Source of the DNA: Leucobacter luti
GTDB lineage: Bacteria > Actinomycetota > Actinomycetes > Actinomycetales > Microbacteriaceae
Assembly: GCF_004217175.1 (NCBI RefSeq)
Contig: NZ_SHKI01000003.1
Coordinates: forward strand, 1-64,000
DNA: 64,000 bases
Direction: 5' to 3'
Part shown: positions 19,074-27,922 of the stretch, in pieces
Layout: every line of letters starts with the position of its first letter
How positions within the stretch are numbered: the stretch's first letter is position 1
Position numbers and translations under genes: made by a program
Notes under the pieces: model-generated
Databases searched by the model: none
What the model was told of the DNA's origin: nothing
The model's input: only the letters and a program-made list of their open reading frames with translations

Positions 19074-20809
19074 TAGGCTGCCTCCGCCTCTTCGAGCTGT
19101 GAACGAACAATTTCCTGGTAGACCGCGTTCGTCTCCAGCAGTTCAGCGTGGGTGCCGCGGCCAACGATCTCGCCGGCTTCGACCACGAGGATCTGGTCGG
19201 CCTCGGTGATCGTGGACACGCGCTGCGCAACGATAATCGTGGTCGCGCCGGCCGTCGCCTCCGGAAGTGCCGCGCGCAGCCGCGCATCGGTGGCAACGTC
19301 GAGCGCGGAGAACGAGTCGTCGAACAGGTACACGCGCGGCTTCGCAATGAGCGCGCGAGCGATTGAGAGCCGCTGCCGCTGGCCGCCGGACACGCTGGTG
19401 CCGCCCTGCGACACCGGTTCCTCCAGCCCGAGCTCCTTGGCCCGCACGAAGTCATCGCCCTGCGCAACGCGCAGCGCCTCCCACAGCTCCTCATCACTCG
19501 CGTCGGCACGGCCGAAGCGCAGGTTCGAGGCGATCGTGCCGGAGAACAGGTAGGGGCGCTGCGGTACGAGGCTGATGGTGCTCGCGAGCTGCCCGCGAGT
19601 GAGCGCGGCGACCGGCTCACCGTCGATCGTGATCGTGCCCTGCTGGGCGTCGTAGAGCCGCAGCATCAAGTTGAGCAGCACCGTCTTGCCCGCGCCGGTC
19701 GAGCCGATGATTGCCGTGGTCTGGCCGGGCTCGGCGACGAAACTGACGTCGCTGATCACTGACTGCTCGGCGCCCGGGAACCCGAAGGACACCCCGGAGA
19801 ACTCGACGCGCCCCGCGGCGGGGGTCGGGACGCTCTCGGTCTTCGGGAACGTGAGCGTCGACTCGGTGTCGAGCAGCTCGCGGATGCGCTCCGCGCAGAC
19901 CACCGCGCGCGGAATCATCATGGTCATGAACACGCCCATCATCACGGCGCCCAGGATCTGCAGCAGGTACTGCAGGAACGCGGTGAGCGAGCCCACCTGC
20001 ACGAGGCCGTCATCGACCCGGTGCCCGCCAAACCACAGCACTGCCGCGGTGGCAACATGCAGCACCATCATGATGATCGGGAACATCAGCACGAAGATGT
20101 TGCCCACCTTCACGGAGATCTCGGTGATCCCGCGGTTCGCTTTCTCGTACCGGTTTTCCTCGAAGTTCTCGCGCACGAACGCGCGCACCACGCGGATGCC
20201 CATGATCTGCTCACGGAGCACCCCGTTGATCGTGTCAACGCGATCCTGCATCTTGCGGAACAGCGGCAGGAGCAGCCACACGAGGAAGCTGACGATCACT
20301 GCAAGCACCGCCACCGAGGCCCACACGAGCCACGACATGCCCGCGTCCTCGCGCAGCGCCATGATGACGCCGCCGATCGCCATAATCGGCGCCGACACCA
20401 TGAAATTCAGGGTCATCAGCACGAGCATCTGGATCTGCTGCACGTCGTTCGTGCCGCGCGTGATCAGCGTGCCGGCCCCAAACTTGGTGGCCTCGAGCGT
20501 GCTCAGCGAATCGACCTTGCGGTAGACCTCGCGACGCAGGTCGCGGCCCATGCCCATTGAGGTGCGCGCCGAGAAGTAGACGGCCACGACCGCGGTGAGC
20601 AGCTGGCCGAGGGCGACGATCAGCATGAAGCCGCCCGTGCGCCAGATGAAATCGGTGTCGCCCTGCGTGATCCCCTGGTCGATGATCTGGGCGTTGAGGC
20701 TGGGGAGCCAGAGCGCCGCGATCGTGGAGAGAAGTTGCAACACGAACACCGCGAGCACGAACGGCCAGTACCGTTTCGCGTGCCGCAGCGCGAGTGAGAT
20801 GAGGGCCAC
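19073..20809 (-). CDS. Heterodimeric ABC exporter subunit, degenerate ATP site
   Basis: I start at GTG 20809 (VALISLALRHAKRYWPF) because AAAGGAG lies 4 bases upstream; an upstream in-frame ATG at 20842 would place that site inside the gene. This gives 578 residues: a six-helix membrane domain (about 10-310) and an ATPase domain with Walker A GSTGAGKTVLL, signature VSGGQRQRLSIARAL and H-loop replaced by VAQRVST. Walker B reads VYLFDDSFSALD: the catalytic Glu is Asp and the switch His is Gln. These two changes are those known in the degenerate-site subunits of heterodimeric exporters such as TM287/288 and BmrCD. The partner gene with the intact site follows directly. Confidence 0.92.
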   Translation of the reverse strand: MALISLALRHAKRYWPFVLAVFVLQLLSTIAALWLPSLNAQIIDQGITQGDTDFIWRTGGFMLIVALGQLLTAVVAVYFSARTSMGMGRDLRREVYRKVDSLSTLEATKFGAGTLITRGTNDVQQIQMLVLMTLNFMVSAPIMAIGGVIMALREDAGMSWLVWASVAVLAVIVSFLVWLLLPLFRKMQDRVDTINGVLREQIMGIRVVRAFVRENFEENRYEKANRGITEISVKVGNIFVLMFPIIMMVLHVATAAVLWFGGHRVDDGLVQVGSLTAFLQYLLQILGAVMMGVFMTMMIPRAVVCAERIRELLDTESTLTFPKTESVPTPAAGRVEFSGVSFGFPGAEQSVISDVSFVAEPGQTTAIIGSTGAGKTVLLNLMLRLYDAQQGTITIDGEPVAALTRGQLASTISLVPQRPYLFSGTIASNLRFGRADASDEELWEALRVAQGDDFVRAKELGLEEPVSQGGTSVSGGQRQRLSIARALIAKPRVYLFDDSFSALDVATDARLRAALPEATAGATTIIVAQRVSTITEADQILVVEAGEIVGRGTHAELLETNAVYQEIVRSQLEEAEAA

Positions 20810-20927
20810 GAGGCTCCTTTCGTTGCGCGCCGATCGCGTCAACTTCCCGCGGGGCAGGCGGCAATCGAACGACGGAGCAGAGCGAAAACACTACCACCCC
20901 GACGCCCGAAGATCGAGCATTACTCCC

Positions 20928-20952
20928 GATTCACGCGAGAATTGCGTGAATC
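20928..20952. promoter_or_regulatory. Perfect inverted repeat upstream of the ABC exporter
   Basis: GATTCACGC and its complement GCGTGAATC flank a 7-base loop. It lies after the GH18 gene stop (20995) and before the exporter start (20809), both leftward. It could terminate the first transcript (no T-tract) or be an operator for the second. Confidence 0.45.
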
Positions 20953-20994
20953 CCACTCACTTGCGGAGTTCGGCCTCAGTCCGTCGGTGCGGGC

Positions 20995-22545
20995 TCAGGC
21001 CGTCGGTTCGGCCTCCACCCGCGACAGGACCTCCGCGACCTCTGAATCAGTGAGCAGTCTCCACGGCGAGTTTTGCGGGAGCACGAGCGCCGCGTCGGGG
21101 CTCTCCCCCTGCGTCCACCACCGCGCCTCGTAGCCGAGTCCGTCGAACAGCACCCGGTCGCCCTGGCGGTACTCCGTCTCTTTCACCCAGTCAGGGTAGC
21201 TGCCGGCCGGGAGCTGCGGGCGCTCGAACGGCTTTTCGCCGGGGAGCACGGGACCGAGCAGGCGCCACGGCTGCGCGCCGCTCTCGAGCGTCTCGTCGGG
21301 CTGCTCGTTCTGGGTCCACCACTTCGCCTCGTAGACGTTGCGGCGCCACACGACCTTCGTCTCCGCCGGGTACGCGGCCTCCGGGTTCCATACCGGGTAC
21401 GGGCTCGTCTCCGGGTCGTCGACCACTGGGCCAGCATCAGGCTCCAGCGGATCGACCTCGGCCACCTGGGAGATCTCCCCCGTGCGGCCGGCGCCGAGCA
21501 GCGCGGCGAACCGGGTGTCGCCCTGGTCCACGCCGCTGCAGGAGTCCGAGACCTGCTTGGGATCCGGCCAGTTCGCGTCGCAGCTGCGATCGCGGTTGAG
21601 TGACCACATCGACACGCGCACCATGCCGCGGTCGTTCGCGAATTCGGCGAGCGCGCGGGCATCGTCGAGCGAGAACACCTCGCTGCGAACGTCGTTCTGC
21701 CCGATCATCGGCGTCGCCGAGACGCGGCTCCACGCGGTGGCGTCCCCGATCGGGGCCCCGCCCTCCTGCGCGACCGCGCGCAGCTGCATCTGCAGGGCGC
21801 TCAGGCTGCTGCGGACCCGGTCGATGAGTTTGACGTCGTCGCCGGAGTTGTAGTTCATCGTCATCGCGTTCACGCCGGCGACCACCACCCCGGCGGCCTG
21901 GTAGCTGCGGAGCACGTGCAGCCCATCCGCGGTGAGCCCGTCGGGGGCAACCGGCAGCGTCAGCCACACGTCGAGCCCGTCCTCGGTACTCTGCTGCACT
22001 TCGGCGATCGCCTCGGCCTGCCGCACCACTGCGTCGTGGTTCGCGAGCAGCTCGCCCTCCAGGTCCATGTCAATGCTGCCGAGTTCGTAGCGGTCGACCA
22101 CGCTCTGGTAGCCGGCGACCAGCTTCGCCTGGTCCGTGCACTTCAGGGCCAGGTCCGAGTTCGCCTGCCCACCGAAGGAGACCATCGCCGAGCCGCCAAG
22201 GTTCCGGAGCCGCGCCAGGCGGCGGTCAAGATCCAGCGTCGCCTCCGCCTCGTCGAGGCCGTACGCGCCACCCCAGGTCGGTGCGCACGCGTCGCCGGGG
22301 GCGCCGACCACGAACGCGAGCACCACGTTTTTCGGCCCAGTGCTCCCGGGGCTCTCAAACGCGAAGCTCGGCGTCGCAGTGACGTCGACGTAGCCGTCGC
22401 TCCACGGCTGACGCTCGCTCGCCTCCTGCTGGTCCTGCCACGACCCCCACGCGAACACGGCGCCCACCACGAGCGCTGCGACCACCACCAGGAGGGTAGT
22501 CAGGCGAAACCACGACAGTCGGCGCCCCGGAAACCACTTGGACAT
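20995..22545 (-). CDS. Membrane-anchored GH18-like protein with two chitin-binding (CBM5/12) modules
   Basis: The 516-residue protein has a short basic N-terminus and one membrane helix (about residues 16-33) that acts as an uncleaved anchor. A GH18-type barrel spans about 50-365: the strand motif SAMVSFGGQ and the active-site strand IDMDLE, whose glutamate is residue 163, match the D-x-D-x-E pattern of chitinases and endo-N-acetylglucosaminidases. Two CBM5/12-like modules follow at about 386-435 and 450-500, each with the aromatic binding signature (AKWWTQ and ARWWTQ). Such modules bind chitin or related glycans. A run of G before the ATG could serve as ribosome binding site. It is divergent from a membrane glycosyltransferase, suggesting that the two make and trim the same polymer; this is inference. 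Confidence 0.85.
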   Translation of the reverse strand: MSKWFPGRRLSWFRLTTLLVVVAALVVGAVFAWGSWQDQQEASERQPWSDGYVDVTATPSFAFESPGSTGPKNVVLAFVVGAPGDACAPTWGGAYGLDEAEATLDLDRRLARLRNLGGSAMVSFGGQANSDLALKCTDQAKLVAGYQSVVDRYELGSIDMDLEGELLANHDAVVRQAEAIAEVQQSTEDGLDVWLTLPVAPDGLTADGLHVLRSYQAAGVVVAGVNAMTMNYNSGDDVKLIDRVRSSLSALQMQLRAVAQEGGAPIGDATAWSRVSATPMIGQNDVRSEVFSLDDARALAEFANDRGMVRVSMWSLNRDRSCDANWPDPKQVSDSCSGVDQGDTRFAALLGAGRTGEISQVAEVDPLEPDAGPVVDDPETSPYPVWNPEAAYPAETKVVWRRNVYEAKWWTQNEQPDETLESGAQPWRLLGPVLPGEKPFERPQLPAGSYPDWVKETEYRQGDRVLFDGLGYEARWWTQGESPDAALVLPQNSPWRLLTDSEVAEVLSRVEAEPTA

Positions 22546-22577
22546 GACCCCCCAATCACACGTCTCCCATGAGATAT

Positions 22578-22635
22578 GCGGAGATCCGCCTCACTCTAGC
22601 TATGATAATCGTGTCACACACTAGGGAATCTCCGC
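22578..22635. promoter_or_regulatory. Inverted repeat in the GH18/glycosyltransferase intergenic region
   Basis: GCGGAGAT (22578-22585) and ATCTCCGC (22628-22635) are perfect complements 42 bases apart. Between them lies the AT-richest stretch of the region, including TATGAT/TATCAT boxes that could serve as -10 elements in either direction. The arms may be operator half-sites bracketing two divergent promoters. Confidence 0.4.
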
Positions 22636-22700
22636 AGCGCATTCGTGGGGAAAACGGCGCGCGAAATGCGCGGCGTGCCCACCGGGGATGGGAGAAGCGC

Positions 22701-25109
22701 GTGACCGACATTTCGCAACAGACCGTTCGACGGCGCCAGTGGGGCGCGGAACGCCGCTCAGAACCGCTCGCGATCGTGCCCACCAGGCCGAGTCCAGCGG
22801 CGATCGTGTGGGCGCGACTCGCGATCGTGATCACGGTGCTGTCCTGGTTCCTGTACATGCTCACGACCATCATCAGGATGATCATCGAGGGCCCGCAGGA
22901 GTCGTTCACGTTCCACCTCCAAACCTGGATCTACGGGCTCACGGTGACCGCGCTCACGTTCTCCGCGGTGATGTATCTCACCGCCAGGTACGGCGCGCTC
23001 GTGCGGTTCCGCGAGCACCGCCGTGTTGAGCGCGCGCTGCTCGACGAGCATTTCGCCCGCTCGGACGACCGCGTCACCGTGCTCATTCCGAGCTACGACG
23101 AGGAACCTGACGTGGTGCGGTACACGCTGTGGTCGGCGGCGCTGCAGGAGTTCCCAGACATCCGGATCGTGCTCCTCATCGACGACCGCGCCGCCGGGCT
23201 CACCGGGGAGGCGCTCGAGCGGCTCGAACGCACGCGCGGGCTACTCGGCGAGATCTCGGAGCAGCTGCAGCGCCCCCGCCAGGCCGCGCAGGAGGCCCTG
23301 GACGCGTTCATGTCCGGCGCGTCCGAGAAGCCGACGCCCGCCGACGCCAAGCGCGCGGCCGACGCCTACGCTGCCGCAGCGCAGTGGCTCGACGACTTCG
23401 TTGGCGGCGAGAACGTCACCGACCACATGGCCGAGTTCTTCGCCGAGTACGTGCTCCTCGGCCTCTCGAACGATCTGCGCCTCACCCGGCTCGCGCTCGA
23501 GGCCGCCCACGACCAGGGCAGCGCGCCCGACTGGGAGCGGCTGCGGCAGCTGCACCAGCGACTCGTGTGGATCTTCAGCGCCGAGCTCGGCTCGTTCGAG
23601 CGCAAACAGTACGCCTCGCTCTCGCAGGAGCCGAACAAGGCGATGAACCTCAACTCGTACATCTCACTCATGGGCGGGAGCTACCGGGTGGTGCGCGACA
23701 CCGGCGAGCAGATCCTTGAGGAGCTCGGCGCCGACGACGATCCGGCCACCGCCGACCTGGTGATCCCGGACTCGCGCTACCTCCTCACGCTCGACGCCGA
23801 CTCGCAGCTGCTGCGCGAGTACTGCCTGCGCCTCGTCTACCTCCTGGAGCAGCCGGAGAACGAGCGGGTCGCCGTGACCCAGACCCCGTACTCGTCGTTC
23901 CGCGGTGCGAGCACCCGAATCGAGCGCATCGCCGGCGCAACCACCGATCTGCAGCACATTCAGCACCAGGGCCTCAGCTACTTCAACGCCACGTTCTGGG
24001 TGGGCGCGAACGCGGTGATCCGCACCGCAGCCCTCGACGATATCGCGGTGACGCAAACCGTCGGCGGCTTCGAGATCACCACGTACGTGCAAGACCGCAC
24101 CGTGATCGAGGACACCGAGTCGAGCATCGACCTCGGGCTGCACGGCTGGACGCTCGAGAACTACCCGGAGCGCCTCAGCTACAGCGCCACCCCGCCAGAT
24201 TTCGGCTCCCTCGTGGTGCAGCGCCGCCGCTGGGCGAACGGCGGCCTCCTGATCATGCCGAAGTTCTTCGAGATGATCCGGGCCAAGCGCGGCACCCAGG
24301 ATCGGGTGCGATTCACCGAGAAGATGCTGCGCAGCAACTACATGTCATCGCTCGCCTGGGCGAGCTTCGGCCTCCTGTTCCTGCTGTTCTTCCCGTTCGA
24401 CTCGCGGCTCCTGAGCCCCCTCGTGGTGGCCGCGGCGCTCCCCTACTTCATCTCGATGGGCCTCGACCTGCGCGCGAGCGGCCACCGCTTCAGCGACATC
24501 TTCAGGATCTACGGGTTCAACCTGATCCTGCTCCCGGTCAACCTCGCTGGAGTGCTGAAGTCGATCCAGCAGGGCGCCACGGGCGCGAAAATTCCGTTCG
24601 CGCGCACCCCGAAGGTAACCGGGCGCACCGCGGCGCCCGCGATCTACGTCACCCTGCCGTTCGTGATCGTGGTGTTCTCAGTGTTCACCGCCGTGCGCGA
24701 CTACTCGGTCGGCAACTGGGGCAACGCCGCGTTCGCCGCGTTCAACGCGTTCATGGCGGCCTGGGCGATCGTCTCCTACATCGGGATCCGCGCCTCGATC
24801 ACCGACGCGGCGCTCGGCCTGGTGAGCTGGCTGTATGTGCCCGTGAAATCGAAGCGTGAAAAGGCGAAGTCGCTGGTTGATCCGACCGCGACCGTCAACT
24901 GGCAGGCGATCCTGTACCACGGCGATCGGCGCCTGAGCCGTGACCTGGCTCGCACGAGCGACCGCCGGCGGCGCCTGAGCCGCGTGCTCGCCGAGGCCCG
25001 CGAGGACACCGAGCCCGTGCTCGTCCCTGTCCAGGCCCGCACCGGTCGCGCCCGCCGACGGGCCGCGCGGCACGCACCCGCCGCCGCGCCCACGAGCCCC
25101 CCGGACTGA
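22701..25109 (+). CDS. Processive-type membrane glycosyltransferase, family 2
   Basis: I start at GTG 22701 because GGGAG lies 6 bases upstream; the open frame extends further back without another good site. The 802-residue protein has two N-terminal helices (about 30-90), a GT2 catalytic domain and about five C-terminal helices with a basic tail. Catalytic motifs are TVLIPSYDEE, LLIDDR, TLDADSQ (DxD), VIEDTES (the ED base) and QRRRW, which together are typical of cellulose/chitin/poly-GlcNAc synthases. Between the first and second motifs there is an insertion of roughly 170 residues, largely helical and rich in Ala and charge, not seen in ordinary synthases. The product is probably an extracellular polysaccharide; the chitin-binding neighbour hints at an N-acetylhexosamine polymer. 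A good terminator follows. Confidence 0.88.
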   Translation: MTDISQQTVRRRQWGAERRSEPLAIVPTRPSPAAIVWARLAIVITVLSWFLYMLTTIIRMIIEGPQESFTFHLQTWIYGLTVTALTFSAVMYLTARYGALVRFREHRRVERALLDEHFARSDDRVTVLIPSYDEEPDVVRYTLWSAALQEFPDIRIVLLIDDRAAGLTGEALERLERTRGLLGEISEQLQRPRQAAQEALDAFMSGASEKPTPADAKRAADAYAAAAQWLDDFVGGENVTDHMAEFFAEYVLLGLSNDLRLTRLALEAAHDQGSAPDWERLRQLHQRLVWIFSAELGSFERKQYASLSQEPNKAMNLNSYISLMGGSYRVVRDTGEQILEELGADDDPATADLVIPDSRYLLTLDADSQLLREYCLRLVYLLEQPENERVAVTQTPYSSFRGASTRIERIAGATTDLQHIQHQGLSYFNATFWVGANAVIRTAALDDIAVTQTVGGFEITTYVQDRTVIEDTESSIDLGLHGWTLENYPERLSYSATPPDFGSLVVQRRRWANGGLLIMPKFFEMIRAKRGTQDRVRFTEKMLRSNYMSSLAWASFGLLFLLFFPFDSRLLSPLVVAAALPYFISMGLDLRASGHRFSDIFRIYGFNLILLPVNLAGVLKSIQQGATGAKIPFARTPKVTGRTAAPAIYVTLPFVIVVFSVFTAVRDYSVGNWGNAAFAAFNAFMAAWAIVSYIGIRASITDAALGLVSWLYVPVKSKREKAKSLVDPTATVNWQAILYHGDRRLSRDLARTSDRRRRLSRVLAEAREDTEPVLVPVQARTGRARRRAARHAPAAAPTSPPD

Positions 25110-25137
25110 TCCCGAAATACCCAGATCTCCACTCAAG

Positions 25138-25171
25138 AACGCCCCGTTTCGCGCCGGGGCGTTTCTTTTTT
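25138..25171 (+). terminator. Intrinsic terminator of the glycosyltransferase gene
   Basis: AACGCCCCG and CGGGGCGTT close an 8-base loop and are followed by a T-tract interrupted by a single C. This is a textbook Rho-independent terminator 29 bases after the stop codon. Confidence 0.9.
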
Positions 25172-25290
25172 GCGCGCAGTCGGGCAAGGTAGGGACAAGG
25201 CCCCTCCTGGGACTCCTCCGGAGGGGGTTCAGGTGCGGTTGGGCGGCACGAACCACGTCCCCACCGCGACAACGGAAAGGGGGACCTTCG

Positions 25291-26400
25291 GTGCACACTG
25301 ATATCCCGCAACGCTCGGAGATCGAACAGCTCGCAACGCAGTCTCGGCCAAATCTCGTCACGATCGTACTCCGCACAAGCCCGGTGACCACCGAGGCGGA
25401 GGCGAGCCGGATCACGTTCGGCACCCTCGTCAGCCAGGCGGTCAACGCACTCACCGAACTCGGGGGCGACCCCGGCGAGATCGAGGCGACCGAGGCGAGC
25501 CTGCGCGCGCTGCACGACGACAGCCACCTCTGGCGCTACCTCTCGCGCAGCCTCGTGGTGTTCGCGGCGCCGGACCGCACCGTCAGCTACCGCCTCCCCA
25601 ACGAGCTCGAGACCGAGTGGTTCGCGGGCGAGCACTTCAGGATCGTGCCGCTGCTGCGCACGCTCACGTTCCCGCACGAGGCGACCGTCCTGGCGCTGAG
25701 CCAGAACGCGGTTCGCCTGATTGGCATCGGCCCAGACCACCGCGGCGCCGAGCTGCCCGTGCCCGACCTCCCGTCTGACCTCCTCGACGCGTTCAACGTA
25801 GAGGACCCGGGGGTTGAGTCGCACCGCCGCCGCCTGCACGGACCCGAGGGGCAGACGTCTCGACTGCTCGCCTACGCGCGCGCCGTCGACCGCGCGGTCG
25901 CCCCCGTGGTGCGCAGCGCGCGCACCCCCATGATCCTCGCGGCCACACAGCCACTCGAGGGACTGTTTCGCTCTGTCGCGACCCCGGGGCAGCTGCTTGC
26001 GCAAACGATCGAAGGCAACCCCGACGAGCGCACCGCCGCCGAGCTCGACGAGGCCGCACGAAAAATCCTCGACGCCCACTACGCGGCGGAGCTTGCCGCG
26101 GCGGCCGAGCGCTTCGGCAATCGCCGCGCCGGGGGCCGCGCCGTGACCGATCTCAGCGATGTGGCACGCGCCGCGGTCGCCGGAGCGATCTCGGTGCTCT
26201 ACGTTGACGTCGACGCGCACCCCGCCGGGGCCCTCGACCCGGCCACCGGCGCGCTCGGCACCGAGCCAGTCCCCGGCCGCAGCCTCATCGACCAGCTCGC
26301 CGCCCAGGTGCTCGCACACGGCGGGCGCGTGCTCGTGCTGCGCGGCGGGGAGGTTCCTGGCGGCGGGGAGTTGGGCGCCGAACTGCGGTTCACGGTCTAA
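25291..26400 (+). CDS. baeRF-type protein (bacterial relative of archaeo-eukaryotic release factor 1)
   Basis: The 369-residue sequence resembles the bacterial archaeo-eukaryotic release factor families (baeRF): an N-terminal segment with NLVTIVLRTSP, a central FVVFAAPDRTVSYRLP-like strand pattern followed by HFRIVPLLRTL, and a C-terminal domain with LLAYARAVDRAV and a terminal GGRVLVLRGGE strand. Proteins of this group are predicted to act on ribosomes or ribosome-derived structures, often in stress settings; experimental evidence is sparse. GAAAGGGGG precedes the GTG. The gene is monocistronic, with a terminator before it and the rplJL terminator of the opposite strand after it. The family call rests on overall pattern, so the subfamily number is left open. 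Confidence 0.6.
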   Translation: MHTDIPQRSEIEQLATQSRPNLVTIVLRTSPVTTEAEASRITFGTLVSQAVNALTELGGDPGEIEATEASLRALHDDSHLWRYLSRSLVVFAAPDRTVSYRLPNELETEWFAGEHFRIVPLLRTLTFPHEATVLALSQNAVRLIGIGPDHRGAELPVPDLPSDLLDAFNVEDPGVESHRRRLHGPEGQTSRLLAYARAVDRAVAPVVRSARTPMILAATQPLEGLFRSVATPGQLLAQTIEGNPDERTAAELDEAARKILDAHYAAELAAAAERFGNRRAGGRAVTDLSDVARAAVAGAISVLYVDVDAHPAGALDPATGALGTEPVPGRSLIDQLAAQVLAHGGRVLVLRGGEVPGGGELGAELRFTV

Positions 26401-26555
26401 CCGCGGCCGGGGCGACCCGGACCGGGGTGGGCGCCGCCCCGCGCCAGTCCGGGGCGGTGCATGCCGGTAGTCCGCGCCCGTCTGTGGGCGGCGCGTGCCG
26501 CTGATCCGCGATTCCCGTGACATCACCGCCCAAGGCGCCACCACCCGTGGCACTA

Positions 26556-26599
26556 CAAAAAGCAGCAGGGGGCCGCTCGAAACCGAGCGACCCCCTGCT
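26556..26599 (-). terminator. Intrinsic terminator of rplJ-rplL
   Basis: On the minus strand AGCAGGGGGTCGCTCG pairs with CGAGCGGCCCCCTGCT (one internal mismatch) around GTTT. After the stem comes GC and then a run of five T. It lies 22 bases after the rplL stop. Confidence 0.9.
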
Positions 26600-26620
26600 T
26601 TCGCGTGACGCGAAAAGAAC

Positions 26621-26998
26621 TTACGCGAGCTTGACGCCTGCGCCTGCCTCTTCGAGCTTAGCCTTCGCCTCTTCAGCGGCTTCCTTCTTCGCGCCCTCGA
26701 GCACGTTCTTGGGAGCCTCCTCGACGAGAGCCTTCGCCTCGCCCAGGCCCAGGCCGGTGAGCTCGCGCACAACCTTGATGACCTGGATCTTCTTGTCGCC
26801 AGCCGACTCGAGGACGACGTCGAACTCGTCCTTCTCCTCGACGGCCTCAGCAGCAGCAGCCGGAGCAGCAGCAACGGCAACCGGAGCAGCAGCGGAAACG
26901 TCGAAGGTCTCCTCGAAGGCCTTCACGAACTCGGAGAGCTCGATGAGGGTGAGGCCCTTGAACTGCTCAAGCAGCTCTTCAGTCGAAAGCTTAGCCAT
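26621..26998 (-). CDS. rplL: 50S ribosomal protein L7/L12
   Basis: L7/L12 forms the flexible stalk of the large ribosomal subunit and recruits translational GTPases. The 125-residue protein starts at ATG 26998 ([18 protein letters not shown]), with AAGGAG 7 bases upstream. It has the N-terminal dimerisation helix pair, an Ala-rich hinge (about residues 35-52) and the conserved C-terminal domain [20 protein letters not shown]. An in-frame start at 27028 has no ribosome binding site. rplJ lies 80 bases upstream. Confidence 0.99.
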   Translation of the reverse strand: MAKLSTEELLEQFKGLTLIELSEFVKAFEETFDVSAAAPVAVAAAPAAAAEAVEEKDEFDVVLESAGDKKIQVIKVVRELTGLGLGEAKALVEEAPKNVLEGAKKEAAEEAKAKLEEAGAGVKLA

Positions 26999-27018
26999 GG
27001 TGTATCTCCTTGATGTGT

Positions 27019-27076
27019 GCCTGAGCACGTGCGTGCGTCAGGCGGGGTTGTTGTACGTGTAACGGCGTGAGCCGTT
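27019..27076 (-). other. Hairpins in the rplJ-rplL intercistronic spacer
   Basis: Two short hairpins lie in the 80-base spacer: AACGGC-GTGA-GCCGTT (27061-27076) directly after the rplJ stop and GCCTGA/TCAGGC (27019-27024, 27038-27043). L12 is needed in about fourfold excess over L10, so mRNA processing or a translation-boosting fold here is plausible, but not demonstrated. Confidence 0.45.
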
Positions 27077-27078
27077 GC

Positions 27079-27588
27079 TTACGCGTCCTGCTTCTCCTGC
27101 AGCGCGCCGAAGCCGCGTGCGGCCTTGGCGGGCAGGGCAGCGAACAGCTGTGCAGCACCGACGATCGAAGCCTGCATTGCACCGGCGGCCTTGGCCAGCA
27201 GCACCTCGCGGCTCTCGAGATCGGCGAGCTTGCCTACCTCAGCGGCGGTCAGAGGCTTGCCATCGAAGTAGCCCGCCTTCACCACCAAAAGAGGGTGTGC
27301 CTTGGCGAAGTCACGCAGAGCCTTTGCGACCGCGACGGTGTCACCGTGCACGAAGGCGAGAGCCGAAGGACCGGCGAGCTCGTCATCGAATGCGGTGATC
27401 CCGGCGCCGTTGGCCGCAATCTTGGTCAGCGTGTTCTTCGCCACAGCGTACGTCGCGTGCTCGCGGATGCTGTTGCGGAGTTCCCGCAGTTCAGCAACCG
27501 TAAGACCGCGGTACTCAGTCAGCAGAACGGCGCTCGACTCTTCAAACTTCTGCTGAAGATCGGCGACCGTAGCGTCCTTCGTAGCCAT
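27079..27588 (-). CDS. rplJ: 50S ribosomal protein L10
   Basis: L10 anchors the L7/L12 dimers to 23S rRNA. The start is ATG 27588 (MATKDATVADLQQKFEESSA), with CTAGGGAG 4 bases upstream, giving 169 residues, normal for the family. Upstream in-frame starts read through the leader hairpin and are rejected. The N-terminal RNA-binding domain (TEYRGLTVAELRELRNSIRE) and the C-terminal helix that carries L12 are recognisable. rplL follows. In many bacteria L10, bound to L12, represses its own operon by binding the leader; a terminator-like hairpin in the leader here is consistent with that. Confidence 0.99.
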   Translation of the reverse strand: MATKDATVADLQQKFEESSAVLLTEYRGLTVAELRELRNSIREHATYAVAKNTLTKIAANGAGITAFDDELAGPSALAFVHGDTVAVAKALRDFAKAHPLLVVKAGYFDGKPLTAAEVGKLADLESREVLLAKAAGAMQASIVGAAQLFAALPAKAARGFGALQEKQDA

Positions 27589-27830
27589 GGCGCTCCCTAG
27601 CTTGTTGTACCCGCGCGGCGGATGCCGTGCGAGGGCCGTGCCACTCAGAGCGTTTTTCACAACGAAAAAAGCTCCGGCGCGCACGCACGGAGCTTCGAGA
27701 AGATGGGGACGAATCCGCCATTCAAGGAGTTCTGCACCTGCGCTGGTCTCTGCTTGGATCCTTGCGGATCCGTAATCGCAGACGTTCCGGGATTCTTGCG
27801 AACCCTACCGGCGGTCTTTGGCCAGATCCA
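27589..27830 (-). promoter_or_regulatory. rplJ leader region with transcription attenuator (candidate L10 leader)
   Basis: No leftward gene lies upstream of rplJ, yet on the minus strand AAGCTCCG (27695-27688) and CGGAGCTT (27676-27669) form a hairpin with an 11-base loop, followed by TTTT. That is an intrinsic terminator about 80 bases before the rplJ start, so it can only act on the rplJ leader itself. Further upstream GGATCC-GCAA-GGATCC (near 27755-27770) gives another stem. The arrangement fits autoregulation by L10. The exact promoter was not identified. The remaining bases up to the rightward gene at 27923 hold nothing else recognisable. Confidence 0.65.
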
Positions 27831-27922
27831 ACTGTACCACAGCTCCGGCGATGCGGGTACGCTCGGGCCATGCGGTGCGCGCGAGCGGTGCGCGATGCCG
27901 CCTGAACACGGGAGGCACGGGG

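Noticed and set aside
17169-19076. 635-codon plus-strand open frame opposite the ABC exporter
   Set aside because: Antisense shadow; the minus-strand frame holds all ABC transporter motifs.
24895-26880. 661-codon minus-strand open frame across the glycosyltransferase, terminator and baeRF genes
   Set aside because: It crosses several well-supported features, including an intrinsic terminator and rplL, and has no domain signature.
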